DNA of 64,000 bases from Clostridiales bacterium FE2011. Its GTDB lineage: Bacteria > Bacillota > Clostridia > Christensenellales > Aristaeellaceae. This document shows positions 32,971 through 43,500 of this stretch, one piece after another (the first letter of the stretch is position 1; every line of letters begins with the position of its first letter). The stretch covers positions 2,728,001 through 2,792,000 of the forward strand of contig CP069418.1 of the NCBI GenBank assembly GCA_017569305.1, written 5' to 3'. The notes beneath the pieces were generated by a model. The model did not search any database and was not told where the DNA came from. It saw only the letters and a list, made by a program, of their open reading frames with translations. Position numbers and translations under genes: made by a program.

Positions 32971-34149
32971 TTATTTGTTTTCAACGATGCGGCGGACGCG
33001 GATGACGCCGTCGATCTCCTTCAGCCGTTCCACGGTGTCATGGGGCATGGGATGGCTGAGATCCAGCAGGGTGTAGGCGTAATCACCGCGGCTCTTGTTG
33101 GCCAGGTTTTCGATGTTCAGCCCCTGGTTGCCGAAGAAGTTGGTGATCTGGCTGAGCATGTTCGGGATGTTCCGGTGCAGGATGGCAACGCGGGCTTCCG
33201 TTTCGCAGAAGCCGAGGTTGATTTCCGGATAGTTGACGGAATTGTGGATGTTGCCGTTGTCCAGGTAATCCTGCAGCTGCTTCACGGCCATGACTGCGCA
33301 GTTGTCTTCCGCTTCCTCCGTGGAGGCACCCAGGTGCGGGATGACGATGGCATTCTTCATATGGGCGCTGGCGGGCGTGGGGAAGTCGGACACATAACGT
33401 TTGACCACACCGGCTTCCAGGGCGCTGGCCAGGGCTTTTTCATCCACCAGGGTATCCCGGGCGAAGTTCAGCAGGACGACGCCGTTCTTCATCTGGGCGA
33501 TTGCTTCGGCACTGATCATGCCCTTTGTGCTTGCGGTGGCAGGCACGTGGATGGTGATATAGTCGCTGGCAGCGTAGACTTCCTCGATCTTCTCCGCATG
33601 GATGACCATGGGGGAAAGATTCCAGGCGGAATTGACGGACAGGTAGGGGTCGAAACCATAGACCTTCATGCCCAGGGAAATGGCGGCATTGGCGACCAGG
33701 ACGCCGATGGCACCCAGGCCGATGACGCCCAGGGTCTTGCCCTTGAGCTCTGTGCCGGCGAAGGCTTTCTTGGCCTTCTCGGTGGTCTTGGCGATGTTTT
33801 CATCATCCGCGTTTTCCCGGACCCAGTTGATGCCGCCGGCGATGTCACGGGAGGCCAGGAACATGCCGCAGAGCACCAGCTCCTTGACGGAATTGGCGTT
33901 GGCACCGGGGGTGTTGAACACCACGATGCCCTCTTCCGCGCAGCGGTCCAGCGGGATGTTGTTGACGCCGGCACCCGCGCGGGCGATGGCCCGGAGGCCG
34001 GCGGGGAAGGACATTTCCTTCATGTCGGCGGAGCGAACCAGCACGCCGGCAGCCTCGTCGATGGAATCAATCAGCGTATAGCCGGAGCGGAAACCGTCCG
34101 TGCCGATCTTCGCGATATTATTCAGACAAAAGATTTTACGGTCTTTCAT
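32971..34149 (-). CDS. serA: D-3-phosphoglycerate dehydrogenase-like enzyme with ACT domain
   Basis: A 392-residue D-2-hydroxyacid dehydrogenase. The substrate part has GAGVNNIPLDRCAEEGI, the NAD-binding part has LGVIGLGAIGVLVANAA (about 145-161) and catalytic His in PHLGASTEEAEDN (about 281), and a C-terminal ACT domain (about 320-392) suggests feedback by serine. It is the short SerA form that catalyses the first step of serine synthesis. The ATG at 34149 has AAGGAG at nine bases; a GTG two codons earlier is too close. No serC or serB is next to it here. Confidence 0.87.
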   Translation of the reverse strand: MKDRKIFCLNNIAKIGTDGFRSGYTLIDSIDEAAGVLVRSADMKEMSFPAGLRAIARAGAGVNNIPLDRCAEEGIVVFNTPGANANSVKELVLCGMFLASRDIAGGINWVRENADDENIAKTTEKAKKAFAGTELKGKTLGVIGLGAIGVLVANAAISLGMKVYGFDPYLSVNSAWNLSPMVIHAEKIEEVYAASDYITIHVPATASTKGMISAEAIAQMKNGVVLLNFARDTLVDEKALASALEAGVVKRYVSDFPTPASAHMKNAIVIPHLGASTEEAEDNCAVMAVKQLQDYLDNGNIHNSVNYPEINLGFCETEARVAILHRNIPNMLSQITNFFGNQGLNIENLANKSRGDYAYTLLDLSHPMPHDTVERLKEIDGVIRVRRIVENK

Positions 34150-34235
34150 ATTCACATACTCCTTTCTTTGCGTCAATTCCAGATCGTAGCACAAAGCCCC
34201 TGCCCGGTCAAGGAAAGGGCAGGAAAAGAACAGTG

Positions 34236-34285
34236 TTGACAAATACCCCGGTAGGGTATATGATCATAATACCCCGTGGGGGTAT
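34236..34285 (+). promoter_or_regulatory. csoR-copA promoter with two CsoR boxes
   Basis: TTGACA (34236-34241), 17 bases, TATGAT (34259-34264). One GC-rich dyad, ATACCCCGGTAGGGTAT (34243-34259), fills the spacer; a second, ATACCCCGTGGGGGTAT (34269-34285), covers the start point. Both match the CsoR operator pattern (TACCC...GGGTA). Confidence 0.88.
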
Positions 34286-34313
34286 ATCACATGCGGGAAA
34301 TGAGGAGATGCAG

Positions 34314-34625
34314 ATGAGCGAAACGAACGCCTGTCCGCATTGCAGTGAACGGAAAAAGAAGCGCACAGCGGAGGAACAGAACGCGCTGCTTCGGCGCCTG
34401 AAGCTGGCGGAGGGCCAGATCCGGGGCATCCAGAAGATGGTGGAGGAAGACGCCTACTGTCCGGATATCCTGATCCAGGTGTCCGCGGTGAGCGCCGCAC
34501 TGAACAGCTTCAACAAGGAGCTGCTGGCCTGCCATATCCGCAGCTGCGTATCGGAGGATATCCGGAACGGCAAGGAAGAAGCCATTGATGAGTTTGTTAA
34601 AGTGATGCAGAAACTCATGAAGTGA
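34314..34625 (+). CDS. csoR: CsoR-family copper-sensing repressor
   Basis: A 103-residue all-helical repressor of the CsoR/RcnR family. The copper ligands follow the Cys-His-Cys pattern: cysteine in DAYCPDIL (about 45), then ACHIRSC (His and Cys about 70 and 74). A CPHC pair in the N-terminal tail is an extra. Apo-protein binds the two operators upstream; Cu(I) binding releases it. ATG 34314 is placed six bases after GAGGAG; an ATG two codons earlier overlaps that site. CopA follows 14 bases later. Confidence 0.9.
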   Translation: MSETNACPHCSERKKKRTAEEQNALLRRLKLAEGQIRGIQKMVEEDAYCPDILIQVSAVSAALNSFNKELLACHIRSCVSEDIRNGKEEAIDEFVKVMQKLMK

Positions 34626-34639
34626 GAAGAGAGGAAACC

Positions 34640-37198
34640 ATGGAACAATACATTGTGACCGGTATGAGCTGCGCGGCCTGCCAGGCACGGGTGGAGAAGG
34701 CGGTCGGACAGGTGCCGGGCGTCTGCTCGGTATCTGTCAGCCTGCTGACCAACTCCATGGGCGTGGAGGGAAGCGCATCGCAGGAGGAAATCATCCGCGC
34801 TGTGGAGGCGGCAGGATACGGCGCCAGCCTGAAGGGCGCGCCTGCGGGGGAAGCGAAGACGGATTACCTGGCTGCACAGGAGGAAGCGCTGCAGGACCGG
34901 GAGACACCGAAACTGAAACGCAGGCTGCTGCTGTCAGTGGGCTTCCTGGCAGTGCTGATGTATATCACAATGGGCCATCACATGGCGGGATGGCCGCTGC
35001 CGGCTTTCCTGACGCATAATCACCTGGCGCTGACGCTGACGCAGATGCTGCTGTCGCTGATTGTGATGATCATCAACGGGAAGTTCTTCACCAGCGGATT
35101 CCGGACCCTGATCCACGGCGCGCCGAATATGGATACGCTGGTGGCACTTGGATCATCGGTATCCTTCGGCTGGAGCCTGTTTGTGTTCTACCGGATGTGT
35201 GGAATGATCACAGCCGGAGCATCCAACAGCGACCTGATGGACCTGTATCACCAGCAGCTGTACTTTGAATCCGCAGCGATGATCCCGGCCCTGATTACCG
35301 TAGGCAAGATGCTGGAAGCCCGGTCCAAGGGCAAGACAACGAACGCACTGAAGAGCCTGATGAAGCTGGCACCGCAGACAGCAGTGCTCCTCCGGGACGA
35401 CACAGAAACCGAGGTGCCGATCGCGGAAGTCAGGACAGGCGATCTTTTTGTGGTCCGTCCGGGAGACAGCATCCCGGTGGACGGTATCGTGATTTCCGGA
35501 ACAGGCGCGGTGAATGAATCAGCCCTGACCGGAGAATCGATTCCCGTGGACAAGGCAGAAGGCGATAAAGTCAGCGCAGCCACGATCAACCAGTCCGGAT
35601 TCCTGACCTGCCGGGCGACACGGGTGGGAGAAGATACCACCCTGAGCCAGATTATCCGGATGGTTTCAGATGCCGCAGCCACCAAGGCTCCGATTGCCCG
35701 GATTGCAGACAAGGTATCCGGCGTCTTCGTGCCGGCAGTGATCGGGATTGCCCTGATCGTAACTATCGGCTGGCTGATTGCCGGCGCATCCGCCGGGGAC
35801 GCTGTGGCCAGGGGCATTTCCGTGCTAGTGATTTCCTGCCCCTGCGCGCTGGGACTGGCCACACCGGTGGCTATCATGGTGGGCAACGGCCTGGGAGCGA
35901 AGAACGGCATCCTGTTCAAGACCGGTGAAGCGCTGGAAACGGCGGGGAAAGCACAGATTATCGCCCTGGACAAGACCGGCACGATTACTTCCGGAGAACC
36001 GGGCGTAACGGACCTGATTCCCGCGGAAGGCAGGACAGAAGCAGAATTGCTGGCCGGGGCAGCCGCCCTGGAGCAGGGGAGCGAACATCCGCTGGCCAAA
36101 GCCATCCTGCAGGCGGCGGAAGAGCAGCAGCTGAAACCGGAAAGCATATCCGATTTCCGGGCCCTGCCGGGAAACGGACTCGAGGGTACAGCAGGCGGGA
36201 AACGCCTCTACGGCGGCAGCGGCAGCTACATCGGCAGCCTGGTGAAGGTACCGGAGGAGATGAACCGGCAGGCTGAAAAGCTGGCGGAACAGGGCAAGAC
36301 TCCGCTGTTCTTTGAGGAAGACGGGCAGATGCTGGGCGTGATCGCTGTGGCGGACCGGATCCGGGAAGATTCCCGGGAGGGAATCCGGCAGCTGAAGAAC
36401 CAGGGCCTGCGGGTCGTGATGCTGACAGGTGACAATGAGAGAACGGCGCAGGCTATCGCGGCCCAGGCCGGTGTGGATGAATGGGTGGCCGGCGTCCTGC
36501 CGGAAGGCAAGGAGACGGTGGTCCGGAAGCTGCAGGAATACGGCCGTGTCGCCATGGTGGGCGATGGAATCAACGATGCCCCGGCACTGACCAGGGCGGA
36601 TACCGGAATTGCCATCGGCGCCGGAACGGACGTAGCGATCGACAGCGCGGATATCGTGCTGATGAATTCCGCGCTGACTGATGTGGCGGCAGGGATCCGG
36701 CTGAGCCGGGCAACGCTGCGGAACATCCATGAAAACCTGTTCTGGGCCTTCTTCTATAACCTGATCTGCATTCCGCTGGCGGCAGGCCTCTTCGGATGGA
36801 AGATGAGCCCGATGATCGGGGCGGCGGCCATGAGCCTTTCCAGCTTTACGGTCTGCATGAACGCCCTGCGGCTGAACCTGTTCAGGCTGAAGGACCCGGC
36901 AAAGGATAAACCGCTTAAAGCGGCGAATATACCCCTTACTATTACTGAATCAATCAAAGAGGAACAGAAGAAAGAGAGGAACAAAACCATGACAAAGACA
37001 GTAAAAATCAAAGGTATGATGTGCGGACACTGCGAGGCATCCGTGAAGAAAGCCCTGGAAGCGCTTCCCTTTATTGCGGAAGCGGCGGTAAGCCATGACG
37101 CGGGCACCGCGGTCATTACCCTGGCCGGAGAACTGGACGAAGCGGCGGTGAAGGCTGCTGTGGAAGCCAAGGATTTCACCTTCGAAGGCATTGAGTAA
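34640..37198 (+). CDS. copA: Copper-exporting P-type ATPase fused to a CopZ-like domain
   Basis: An 852-residue P1B ATPase. N-terminal HMA domain has C11 and C14 (MSCAAC); eight helices follow, with the CPC metal site at C400-P-C402, D444 in DKTGT and the GDGINDAP hinge near residue 640. After the last helix a charged linker leads to a second HMA domain (783-852) with MMCGHC (C795, C798). It exports Cu(I) at the membrane with ATP. The C-terminal HMA has its own ribosome site and ATG, so a free chaperone may also be made. Confidence 0.92.
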   Translation: MEQYIVTGMSCAACQARVEKAVGQVPGVCSVSVSLLTNSMGVEGSASQEEIIRAVEAAGYGASLKGAPAGEAKTDYLAAQEEALQDRETPKLKRRLLLSVGFLAVLMYITMGHHMAGWPLPAFLTHNHLALTLTQMLLSLIVMIINGKFFTSGFRTLIHGAPNMDTLVALGSSVSFGWSLFVFYRMCGMITAGASNSDLMDLYHQQLYFESAAMIPALITVGKMLEARSKGKTTNALKSLMKLAPQTAVLLRDDTETEVPIAEVRTGDLFVVRPGDSIPVDGIVISGTGAVNESALTGESIPVDKAEGDKVSAATINQSGFLTCRATRVGEDTTLSQIIRMVSDAAATKAPIARIADKVSGVFVPAVIGIALIVTIGWLIAGASAGDAVARGISVLVISCPCALGLATPVAIMVGNGLGAKNGILFKTGEALETAGKAQIIALDKTGTITSGEPGVTDLIPAEGRTEAELLAGAAALEQGSEHPLAKAILQAAEEQQLKPESISDFRALPGNGLEGTAGGKRLYGGSGSYIGSLVKVPEEMNRQAEKLAEQGKTPLFFEEDGQMLGVIAVADRIREDSREGIRQLKNQGLRVVMLTGDNERTAQAIAAQAGVDEWVAGVLPEGKETVVRKLQEYGRVAMVGDGINDAPALTRADTGIAIGAGTDVAIDSADIVLMNSALTDVAAGIRLSRATLRNIHENLFWAFFYNLICIPLAAGLFGWKMSPMIGAAAMSLSSFTVCMNALRLNLFRLKDPAKDKPLKAANIPLTITESIKEEQKKERNKTMTKTVKIKGMMCGHCEASVKKALEALPFIAEAAVSHDAGTAVITLAGELDEAAVKAAVEAKDFTFEGIE
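36989..37198 (+). CDS. Possible internal start: CopZ-like copper chaperone
   Basis: In frame within copA, an ATG at 36989 is preceded at eight bases by AGAGAGGA. Translation from it gives 69 residues, the usual size of CopZ, with MMCGHC near residue 11. The preceding linker (KEEQKKERNKT) reads like a former intergenic ribosome-binding stretch. Whether the domain is made only fused, only free or both cannot be told from sequence. Confidence 0.5.
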   Translation: MTKTVKIKGMMCGHCEASVKKALEALPFIAEAAVSHDAGTAVITLAGELDEAAVKAAVEAKDFTFEGIE

Positions 37199-37219
37199 AA
37201 ACAGATTGACAGACCATGT

Positions 37220-37246
37220 AACCCGGCTGGAAACAGCCGGGTTTTC
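37220..37246 (+). terminator. Terminator of csoR-copA
   Basis: AACCCGGCTG pairs with CAGCCGGGTT around GAAA, followed by TTC. Confidence 0.82.
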
Positions 37247-37505
37247 TGATGCCCGGAAGAGACAGTGTTTTCCTTCCGGACAAAGGAAATGGAATGGTTA
37301 CACGGAAATTTGGTCAAAACAACAAATTGTAATGAAAATACTGAAAAAATGTAACAATTGATTGTAAATACGGATTGTGAGCCCTGTAAACAATATGTTA
37401 TTATTAATCAAATGGTAAGAAAGAAGTACGGACAGCTTCTTACCCTCCTTTTCCAAAGATTTGCATCCATAGAAATGTTACATTATAGCCGACGGAGAGA
37501 TGACT
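37247..37505 (+). promoter_or_regulatory. AT-rich upstream region of the giant surface protein gene
   Basis: No gene is seen. A possible promoter is TTGTGA (37374-37379), 18 bases, TATTAT (37398-37403). A leader hairpin pairs GGTAAGAA (37414-37421) with TTCTTACC (37437-37444). The first 100 bases are unusually rich in A and T with AACAATT-like words, unlike the neighbours. Confidence 0.45.
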
Positions 37506-40500
37506 ATGTTCAGAAGCGTAAAATGCCCGATGTTCCTCCTGCTTTTTCTGCTTGCGCTGTTCATTGCGGTGAACGGTGCATTCTCTTTGTCCGTCGGGTA
37601 CGCGGAAGGCGCTTCACAGAACGGGCAGATTGTGAGCGCAAAGATCGAGTGGGTGACGCCGGACAGCCCGTCGGACGGGCAGGCGAACCGGCTGTTTATC
37701 CGGAAGCACAGCGACGATTCGGAAATCAGCATGCAGTTCCAGATCAACGCCGTCCTGACAGGACAGGAACCGCATGAGCCGGGTTCTGTCCGGATCCTGT
37801 TCCCGCGGCAGATCTGGCATGAGCGGAGCACATACTACGCTGATGGTGCGGTTATGTCGGCGGGATGCGGCGGAATGAACTTCTCCGTTCCGGATGCACC
37901 GAGCGAGAATTCCCTGTGGCACTGGGAGGAAGCTGAGAACGGGCAGTACGCCATCGTCAACGACGCGGCTATCGATGCCGCGGCGCATGTTAATTTCGAG
38001 TGTACGATCACCGGGATTGAGGTCTCGAAGATCGTGGATATGCGGCCCAGCGATCCCCTGAAGGCCACGGTGGAGGTCACGACCCGCAGCGGCGTGAAGG
38101 ACACCATGAGCACCCAGGAACTGACGGCGGTCATCGACACGAGGGAATGCCTGAGTGATCCCGGCGCGGGCATGTCCGCCCAGGTGTACTCGACGCCGGA
38201 AAGCGTTCCGGCGGGCGCGAAGGAGAACCTGCCCGGCGGCCCGGAAACGGCGAATAAGTATGTGTTTGTGCGCTGGAAAACCTGGCCGCTGTATGAAGGC
38301 ACGCAGTACTTCAGCCTGGACATGGACGTGTGGGCCGGGGTGGCGGAAGGAAACGGGGTCTCGATCCCGGGCATCATCCTGGGTGAGGTCAACGTCAGCG
38401 GCGGAACGGTCGGCACGGAGACCTCCGGCGAGCAGGCCGGGGAGCACTATAGCCGGCAGACGGTCCGGTACAACTATGACGGCCGGGGATGGAACGACTA
38501 CCGGGCCCGGGAAATCTGGGCGGCGTATCCCACGGACCAGATGCAGAACAACAAAACCTATACGATCCGCGCGGCGTCGCAGTGGACGCTGACGGAAGCC
38601 GACCCGGAGCAGGCCGGCGACCCGAGGGAAGTCTCCCGGGCCGGGGCGACAGCGTCGGCGAACTATCTGCACGCGGGATGGGAGTATCCTGCGGGAACGT
38701 TTGGCGTGTACAAGTATTCGGGCTCGCAGCCCAGCCATACGCACAACACCCCGGTGAAGGACCGGCCGGATGGGAGCACCAGCTCCCAGAGCCACAAAAA
38801 GGACAAGACCTACGAGATGGCCGTCGGCGCGCTGCGCAACGGAAAGAGCGTGACGCTGGACTTCGAGGTGCTTACCGTGGGGTACGGCTATTCGTACACC
38901 GCGGGCCCGACGAGCGAGGTGCCGGACCTGCCGGAAGGCTGGGAAGAGGACCCCTCCCATTACCTGAACTGGACCTACCGGATGGAGACCACGGACGATA
39001 CGGTTTCCGTGGCGAACATCAGCAACGGCGGGAACCTCGGGGCAGGGGACTACTACTTCGACAGCATCACCATCGCGGCGCCGGAGATATTCTCCTACGG
39101 GCGCCAGACGTCGGATACGTACCAGATCCCGGGCTCTGAATTCGGCTACAGGCCCGACAACCGCCTGCCGAAACCGGACGTGGAGGTCTGGATCGAGAAG
39201 AACAAGAGCGGGAGCTGGGAGCTGTACCAGACGGTGGCAGTACGCAGCGGGACGAAGAAGATCACCTTCCCGGCGGACGCGAACGTAACCGGCTACCGGA
39301 CAGTGGTCGCGACCAACCAGGCCGCCTGCAAGCTGGCGGTGTGGCCGAAGGTGACGATCCTACCGTCCGCGCATGTGATGGAGCTGGCGGAAGAGCGCCT
39401 TCAGGGCTACACGAACGTCGTCTTGAAGAACGAAGCACGGCAGGTGACGACCTTCTACCAGAGCGCGGAGCGGCAGGACGAGGTGCTGCCGGAGCAGACC
39501 GCGTGGCTGGAGGCCAACGACGACTACACAACCGAGAGCAGCGACAGCAGCCTGTCCACGCTGACGGAGGCCGGCTACAAGGTCTACGGATCCATGCCCT
39601 CGACCGGGGATTACACGTACACCAGAACCTCGAACGATCCGGCGAACCGCCGCGTCGTGGTGACGCTCTTTGCGGCGGTGTACGAACAGGCCAACGTGAC
39701 GGACGGGACCAAATACAACGAAGCGGTGGCGATGGGCGCCATCACTCCGGAGACCTCCGGGACCTGGTACCTGCTGCTTCCGGAACACTTCGTGCCGAAC
39801 ACGTCGACGATCCAGATGCGGAGCGGCGACCGGGTCACCGACGTGAAGGTGACGGAAAACTTCCGAAACAGCGGGCGGACCCTGGTGACGGTGAAGGCGA
39901 CGCTGACGCCGGATCCCAAAAAATTGTCCAGCTATAATTCGCAGGCCAACAACTGCTGGGGGGACAAAATCCAGATCTCCATGGATATGTATGTGCCGTG
40001 GTCGGACTACAACAAAGTACGGAACGGGTACGCGGTCTACCACGCGGCGTTTGAATCGGGCAACCCGGGCCGGCTGGGGAACCTGACGGATCAGAATTAT
40101 TACCAGACCGTCGGATATCCGGACGTATGGCCGGGTACCCCCAACACCTACCTCTACAGCATTTCCGACTCGCAGATCCGCGGATGGATGAGTGACCTGG
40201 ACCCGGACAGCGATGAGGAACGGTTCGTGTACCTGCGCGTCTCGGAGAGCATACGGGACGCTGACCTCTCGGAGCAGGTGGAATTCCGGAAGGACGCCCG
40301 GGCGGACCAGGGCGACTCCTGGGGCAGGGGCACCCGGGATGAGAACCAGGTCACCGTAACCGAGGGCGGCAAATACACCTACCGGCTGACCGTCGCCTCG
40401 AAGCAGGACGCCAAGACCATGGGAATCCTGATCTACGACGCCCTCGAGGAATACGTGCCGCACGAAGGGTACGACCAGGACGACGTGAACGGGAAAAAGG

Positions 40501-43500
40501 CCTGGAGCGGCGCCTGGAACGGCAAGGGCCAGTGGAAGGGAACGCTGGAGTCCGTGGATCTGTCCGAACTGTACGGGGACAGGTGCATGGGAAGACTGTA
40601 CTACAGCACAACGTCCGGACTGGTGTTTGACAACAACATCGACACAAACGTGCGGGGATGGGTCAACTTTGACAGCGGCGCCTGGGGCAGCGCCTACAGG
40701 CTGACCGACACGGATATCTGGACCGAAGTGACCGGCAGCCTGGAAAACGGTGTCTGGACTGTGCCGGACGCACTGAAGGGAAAAGTGACCGCCATTGCGG
40801 TGAACGCCGAGCGCTATAACCAGGCGGACATCGCAGCATCCTATGTCCTGGACCCGGGGGAGAAGCTCTCCGTCTACCTGAATATGGCTGCGCCGACGGA
40901 CAACGGCAATGACGGCACATGGAACGCGAAGGGTGCCTACGACCACAAGAAGGACAACGCCGCGTCCACGGACGATATCGACTGGACCGGCGCGGCGGAC
41001 CCCGCCAACAACATGTATGCCTACAACGCGGCGACAACCGTGTATATCCCCTTCGTCAAGTCCGGGAACAGCGAACAGGCCCAGCCCAGGGCACGGCTGG
41101 AGAGCGCGTATTCCCGGGTGGGCATCGTGCCCAGCGTGGTTTCGGTGCGGAAGACCTGGAACGACGGGGAAAGTGTCAACGGCCAATATATGGAGAACCG
41201 CGACGGGCTGCGCCCGGACAGCGTGACGGTGCACCTGAAGGGGCGGACCTCCGACCCGGATTCCCCGAAGATCGACCGGGATCTCACCCTGACCGCGGAG
41301 GGCGGCTGGAAGGGCGTGTTCCTGAACGCACCGGACACAGACAGCAACGGGAACGCGTACACCTATACGGTGACGGAGGACCCAGTGCCCGGGTACACCA
41401 CGGGGGTGTACAGGGAGGCCGGACGTTCCTGGGAGATCGTCAACACGCACAAAAAGGAAACCTTCACCCTCACGGGTGAAAAGCTGTGGCTGAACCCGGA
41501 CGGAACGCCGGCGGAACCGACGGTCAGCAACATCTGGATCGCGTACCGGCGGATCACCAGCACCGGGCCGGAGAACGGTACGCGCCAGATCCAGGTCACA
41601 CCGGACAGCTCAGGCCGGTGGATCTACACATTCAAAGACCTGGACCGCTATGAGCCGGGCGGATTTGAATACCAGTATGTCCTGGAGGAGCACAGCGTGC
41701 CGGACGGCTGGTTCGCGCAGACGGAAGCGGCCCCGGCGGGGGTCACGGTGACGGCGGAGTACGACCCGGAGGACCTCACGACCTTCCGGAACTTCAAAAA
41801 ACCGGCCTTCGGCTACGCCATGATCTACTGCATCCTGACCGATGAGTGCAAGCCAAAGGACGGGAACACGGCGGTGCCGTCGTTCACCTTTACGCTGGAC
41901 ATGACAAAAGACGGCGCGACCGTGGGCGGGCAATACGAATACGTCCTGTACGACAAGGCGCCGCAGTATACAGGGTACACCACCCTGCCGGAAGGCACAG
42001 AGCAGATCGGCAGCGGAACGGTCCGCAACGGCGACACATTCACGCTGCCTCCGGGCCAGGCCATGGTCATCATCGGTATTCCCGACGACACGTCCTGCAC
42101 GGTGACGGAAACCGCGGGCGCGGGCTGGACCACGAACCAGTATCATGACCAGGTGACCGGTACTATCTGGACGGGGCGGACGTCACCGTTTTCCTTCCGC
42201 AACACGTATACCGCCAGATCGTCCATCACGATCACCGGGACGAAGCGCCTGCGGGGCCGGGAGCAGAAGGCAAAGGAATTCGCCTTCAACCTGAGCGACT
42301 ACAACAAATTTAACGACTACGGCTATGAAAACGACAGCTATGGGCAGGTCATCGCCACAGTGAAGACCGGCAAGAGCCGGGGCACGGTGACCGAGGACGA
42401 TGGCACAAAGACCGGGCTCGCCCTGTTCACCTTCCGGGCATCGTACGACGGCTACAGCACGTATGAGATGAACGAGTACGGCGGGAAGAAGGTCCTGCAT
42501 TACAGGGCGGAAGAGGCCCTGCCCACCGGCGCACAGGTCAACGGGGACGGGAGCGTGACTTTCAAGAACGTCACCTATGACACGGCCCGGAAGGACGTGA
42601 CGGTGACGCTCACGGATAACATGGACGGCACCCTGAAGGTCACGTCGACCCCGCTGGTGTTCACGAACACCTACCGCCCGCAGAAGAACATTGCCCTGAC
42701 GGCACACAAGGAACTGGTGGGACGGACGCTGCAGCCGGACGAATTTTCCTTCGAGGTTCAGCGGAGCGGGGCCGCGGCCGACTCGGCTCCCATCGCCCGG
42801 GGCAAGAATGACGCGGACGGAAATATCACCTTCACGCCGGAGATCACCCTGACGGAACGGGACCTGGCCGCAATCTCCGCGGAGACCGGCATCGGGGAAG
42901 TGAAGTTCCTCATCAGCGAGGTGCAGGGAACGGACCCGACTGTGGCCTATATGACCACGCCGGCCGAAGCCGTCGTGCAGATCGGCCTGGCAGCAGACGG
43001 GGAAGTTCTGGCGGCGCTTCCGGGACAGACGCTGACATACCAGGAGGCGGACTGCGAGAGCTGCGGCGGCAGCGGCGAGGTGGGCGGCCTGACCGCGGCA
43101 CTGCTGCATTTCAACGAGTCAAACACCGGACTGGAAAGCGCCGGATCAATCCGGCTGGCAGCATGTTTCAGCAGCGAGTACATGGATATCTGCCAGAACT
43201 GCGGCGGCACCGGATATAATGATTCAGGCACCCCGTGCGGTACATGCAGCGGGAATGGCATTTCCCTGAAGACCGAGAACGGAATTGAAACGCTTCATAC
43301 CCCTGACGGGAAAGTGTTCCTGGCGGTGTTTGAAATTATGCCGCTGGAGACGGCTCTTTATATGGCAAGGATGGACGCCTCCGAGTTTCCGTCGACATCG
43401 TACTGGGGGCTCCTCACATATATGTTCACGAAAGAACAGTGGACTGCCGCAAACGGAGATCTGAATGTGCTGCAAGACATAGTGGATACCGCGGCCATTC

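Noticed and set aside
37614..38960. Second surface or regulatory gene antisense to the giant protein
   Set aside because: It is a GC-bias shadow with no start signals or domains.
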